This document shows positions 63,216 to 64,000 of a stretch of 64,000 nucleotides of DNA, piece by piece (position 1 is the first letter of the stretch; each line of letters opens with the position of its first letter). Source of the DNA: Sediminibacterium salmoneum NBRC 103935. GTDB taxonomy: Bacteria; Bacteroidota; Bacteroidia; Chitinophagales; Chitinophagaceae. The stretch is from positions 3,120,812 to 3,184,811 of the forward strand of contig NZ_KI866530.1 of assembly GCF_000511175.1 (NCBI RefSeq). Reading direction: 5' to 3'. The position numbers were made by a program, and so were the translations under genes. The notes under the pieces are model-generated. The model worked only from the letters and a program-made list of their open reading frames with translations. It did no database searches and had not been told where the DNA came from.

Positions 63216-63836
63216 ATGAAAAAACTCTCTTTGACATTTGGACTTATTTTTTTTACATCGTTTTCTTTTGGACAGACATTTTCAAGGCTGACAAACGAAA
63301 GTGCTGATTCATTTATAAAACGAGTATTCAAGGTTGAAGACCTAGCTCATCCTGTAATAGAGACCAAGGAATGGGATAGTACAAAAAGGTCGATTTTTAC
63401 ATTTATAGCAGTTAATACACAATCTCATGGACAATATGATGAAAACAAGGAATCAATTATTTTAGGGTATTGCTTTTTTAAGATAAATTCCAATAACTAT
63501 CAAAGGGCTTTAATTGACACTTTCCACGAAGATGGTGGAGAACCAAGAATTGAGACTTTATTCTTTGCAAACACAGACAAGGATAAAGAAAGAGAAATTG
63601 CAATTATAGTTAGGATACCACAAATTCATAGAAGTGCTGGCGTTTATGGTGACTTCTATGACACTTACTTTTATGACAATCCTAATGTATTAATACCACC
63701 TAACAGATTGACAAAATTGGAAAAACTTAGCTCTAAATTCACTGGATTTGAAGGTGATAGGGATAATAAACATTTTAAGTTTAAATATAAAGACGTTGCA
63801 TCAATTCGAAAAGCTTTAAAAGAAATGGGTTACTAA
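63216..63836 (+). CDS. Cassette-borne exported protein of unknown function
   Basis: 206 residues. A signal peptide (LTFGLIFFTSFSFGQ) is followed by a mixed alpha/beta domain (FIKRVFKVEDLAHPVIETKEWDS, FFANTDKDKEREIAIIVRIPQIHR). No family recognised. The ATG lies 17 bases after the cassette's GTT, and the stop one base before the left end of attC-like site 6, a tight fit typical of single-gene cassettes. Confidence 0.7.
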   Translation: MKKLSLTFGLIFFTSFSFGQTFSRLTNESADSFIKRVFKVEDLAHPVIETKEWDSTKRSIFTFIAVNTQSHGQYDENKESIILGYCFFKINSNNYQRALIDTFHEDGGEPRIETLFFANTDKDKEREIAIIVRIPQIHRSAGVYGDFYDTYFYDNPNVLIPPNRLTKLEKLSSKFTGFEGDRDNKHFKFKYKDVASIRKALKEMGY

Positions 63837-63837
63837 G

Positions 63838-64000
63838 GCTGCGTACAACAATAGGCTTTACGCCAGTTGGTCTTTCAGTAATGGCCCATCAGCGTAGGTA
63901 TTTCAAATGAGCTTTAGTAATTTGGCTTTAGCTAATCAGGTCTTTAGTGGCCAAGCCAGCAGTAGTAACACAGATTTTCCAACCAGCGTAAAGCCACGGA
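63838..64000 (+). repeat. attC-like site 6 (cut by window edge)
   Basis: Left end GGCTGCGTACAAC matches the reverse complement of its cassette start (GTTGAACGCAACC) at 11 of 13 positions. Arms AGGCTTTACGC / GCGTAAAGCC. The window ends just before the expected CGTT. Same family as sites 1 and 5. Confidence 0.78.

Larger units (their letters stand above)
61695..64000 (+). mobile_element. Integron-like cassette array 2 (no recombinase; runs off the window)
   Basis: A second platform (61695-61950) matches the recombinase-flanking DNA of array 1 but lacks the recombinase gene. It is followed by a gene-less cassette (61948-62414), a ParDE cassette (62415-63198) and a secreted-protein cassette (from 63199), each ending in an attC-like site. 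It would depend on a recombinase in trans. Confidence 0.75.

Noticed and set aside
30081..64000. CRISPR array or IS element
   Set aside because: The repeats are long, palindromic and separated by genes rather than by uniform short spacers; no Cas or transposase gene is seen.

Overview
The window looks like a chromosomal segment of a Bacteroidota bacterium, most likely Chitinophagaceae-like; the genus cannot be fixed from the sequence. Reasons: two SusC/SusD pairs, an HmuY lipoprotein with its TonB receptor, a DUF6520 peptide, repeated use of the Bacteroidota -7 promoter element TAnnTTTG, and TAATG stop/start overlaps inside operons.

Layout. 1-29.6 kb is mostly ordinary chromosome: guaB (cut by the window edge), an MFS transporter, dprA, an OmpA/PD40 protein, a haem-type uptake pair, queE-folD, a SusCD pair, a frameshifted secreted protein, a His-rich TonB receptor, an AAC(6')-like acetyltransferase, a Crp-type regulator divergent from a secreted adenosine deaminase, radC, prs, rplY, a histidine kinase, pth, a FAH-family hydrolase, a fused alpha/beta E1 dehydrogenase and tRNA-Met. 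Two copies of a palindromic element of about 115-125 bp lie at 14.7 and 22.3 kb.

30.1-35.9 kb is an integron-like cassette array. A tyrosine recombinase is followed by a candidate attI and three head-to-tail cassettes, each ending in a long palindromic attC-like site. The first bases of each cassette (GTT...) are repeated as the reverse complement (...AAC) at the left end of that cassette's own attC. The cassettes carry a small outer-membrane protein, a three-gene TIR/membrane/PutAbiC operon, and an OLD-like ATPase-Toprim gene broken by one in-frame TAG. A second copy of the same platform, without the recombinase gene, lies at 61.7-61.95 kb. It is followed by a gene-less hairpin-rich cassette, a ParDE cassette, a secreted-protein cassette and a sixth attC that runs off the window.

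36.4-49.8 kb is a ten-gene, tightly overlapping defence operon resembling DNA phosphorothioation: DUF4007, a large ATPase, a DndC-like PP-loop protein, DUF262, SIR2, a DndA-like cysteine desulfurase, a PLD-helicase, a small protein, a DndD-like SMC ATPase and one unrecognised protein. It is bracketed by two related hairpins.

50.2-61.6 kb is a nutrient/redox locus: MauE-like protein, DUF6520 peptide, TlpA-like thioredoxin, SusD and SusC, with XRE, AraC and LytS/LytTR regulators, plus a rod-like structured RNA candidate resembling 6S RNA.

The most notable system is the integron-like array with a non-IntI recombinase and defence or toxin-antitoxin cargo. All alignments here were done by eye; novelty against databases could not be tested.
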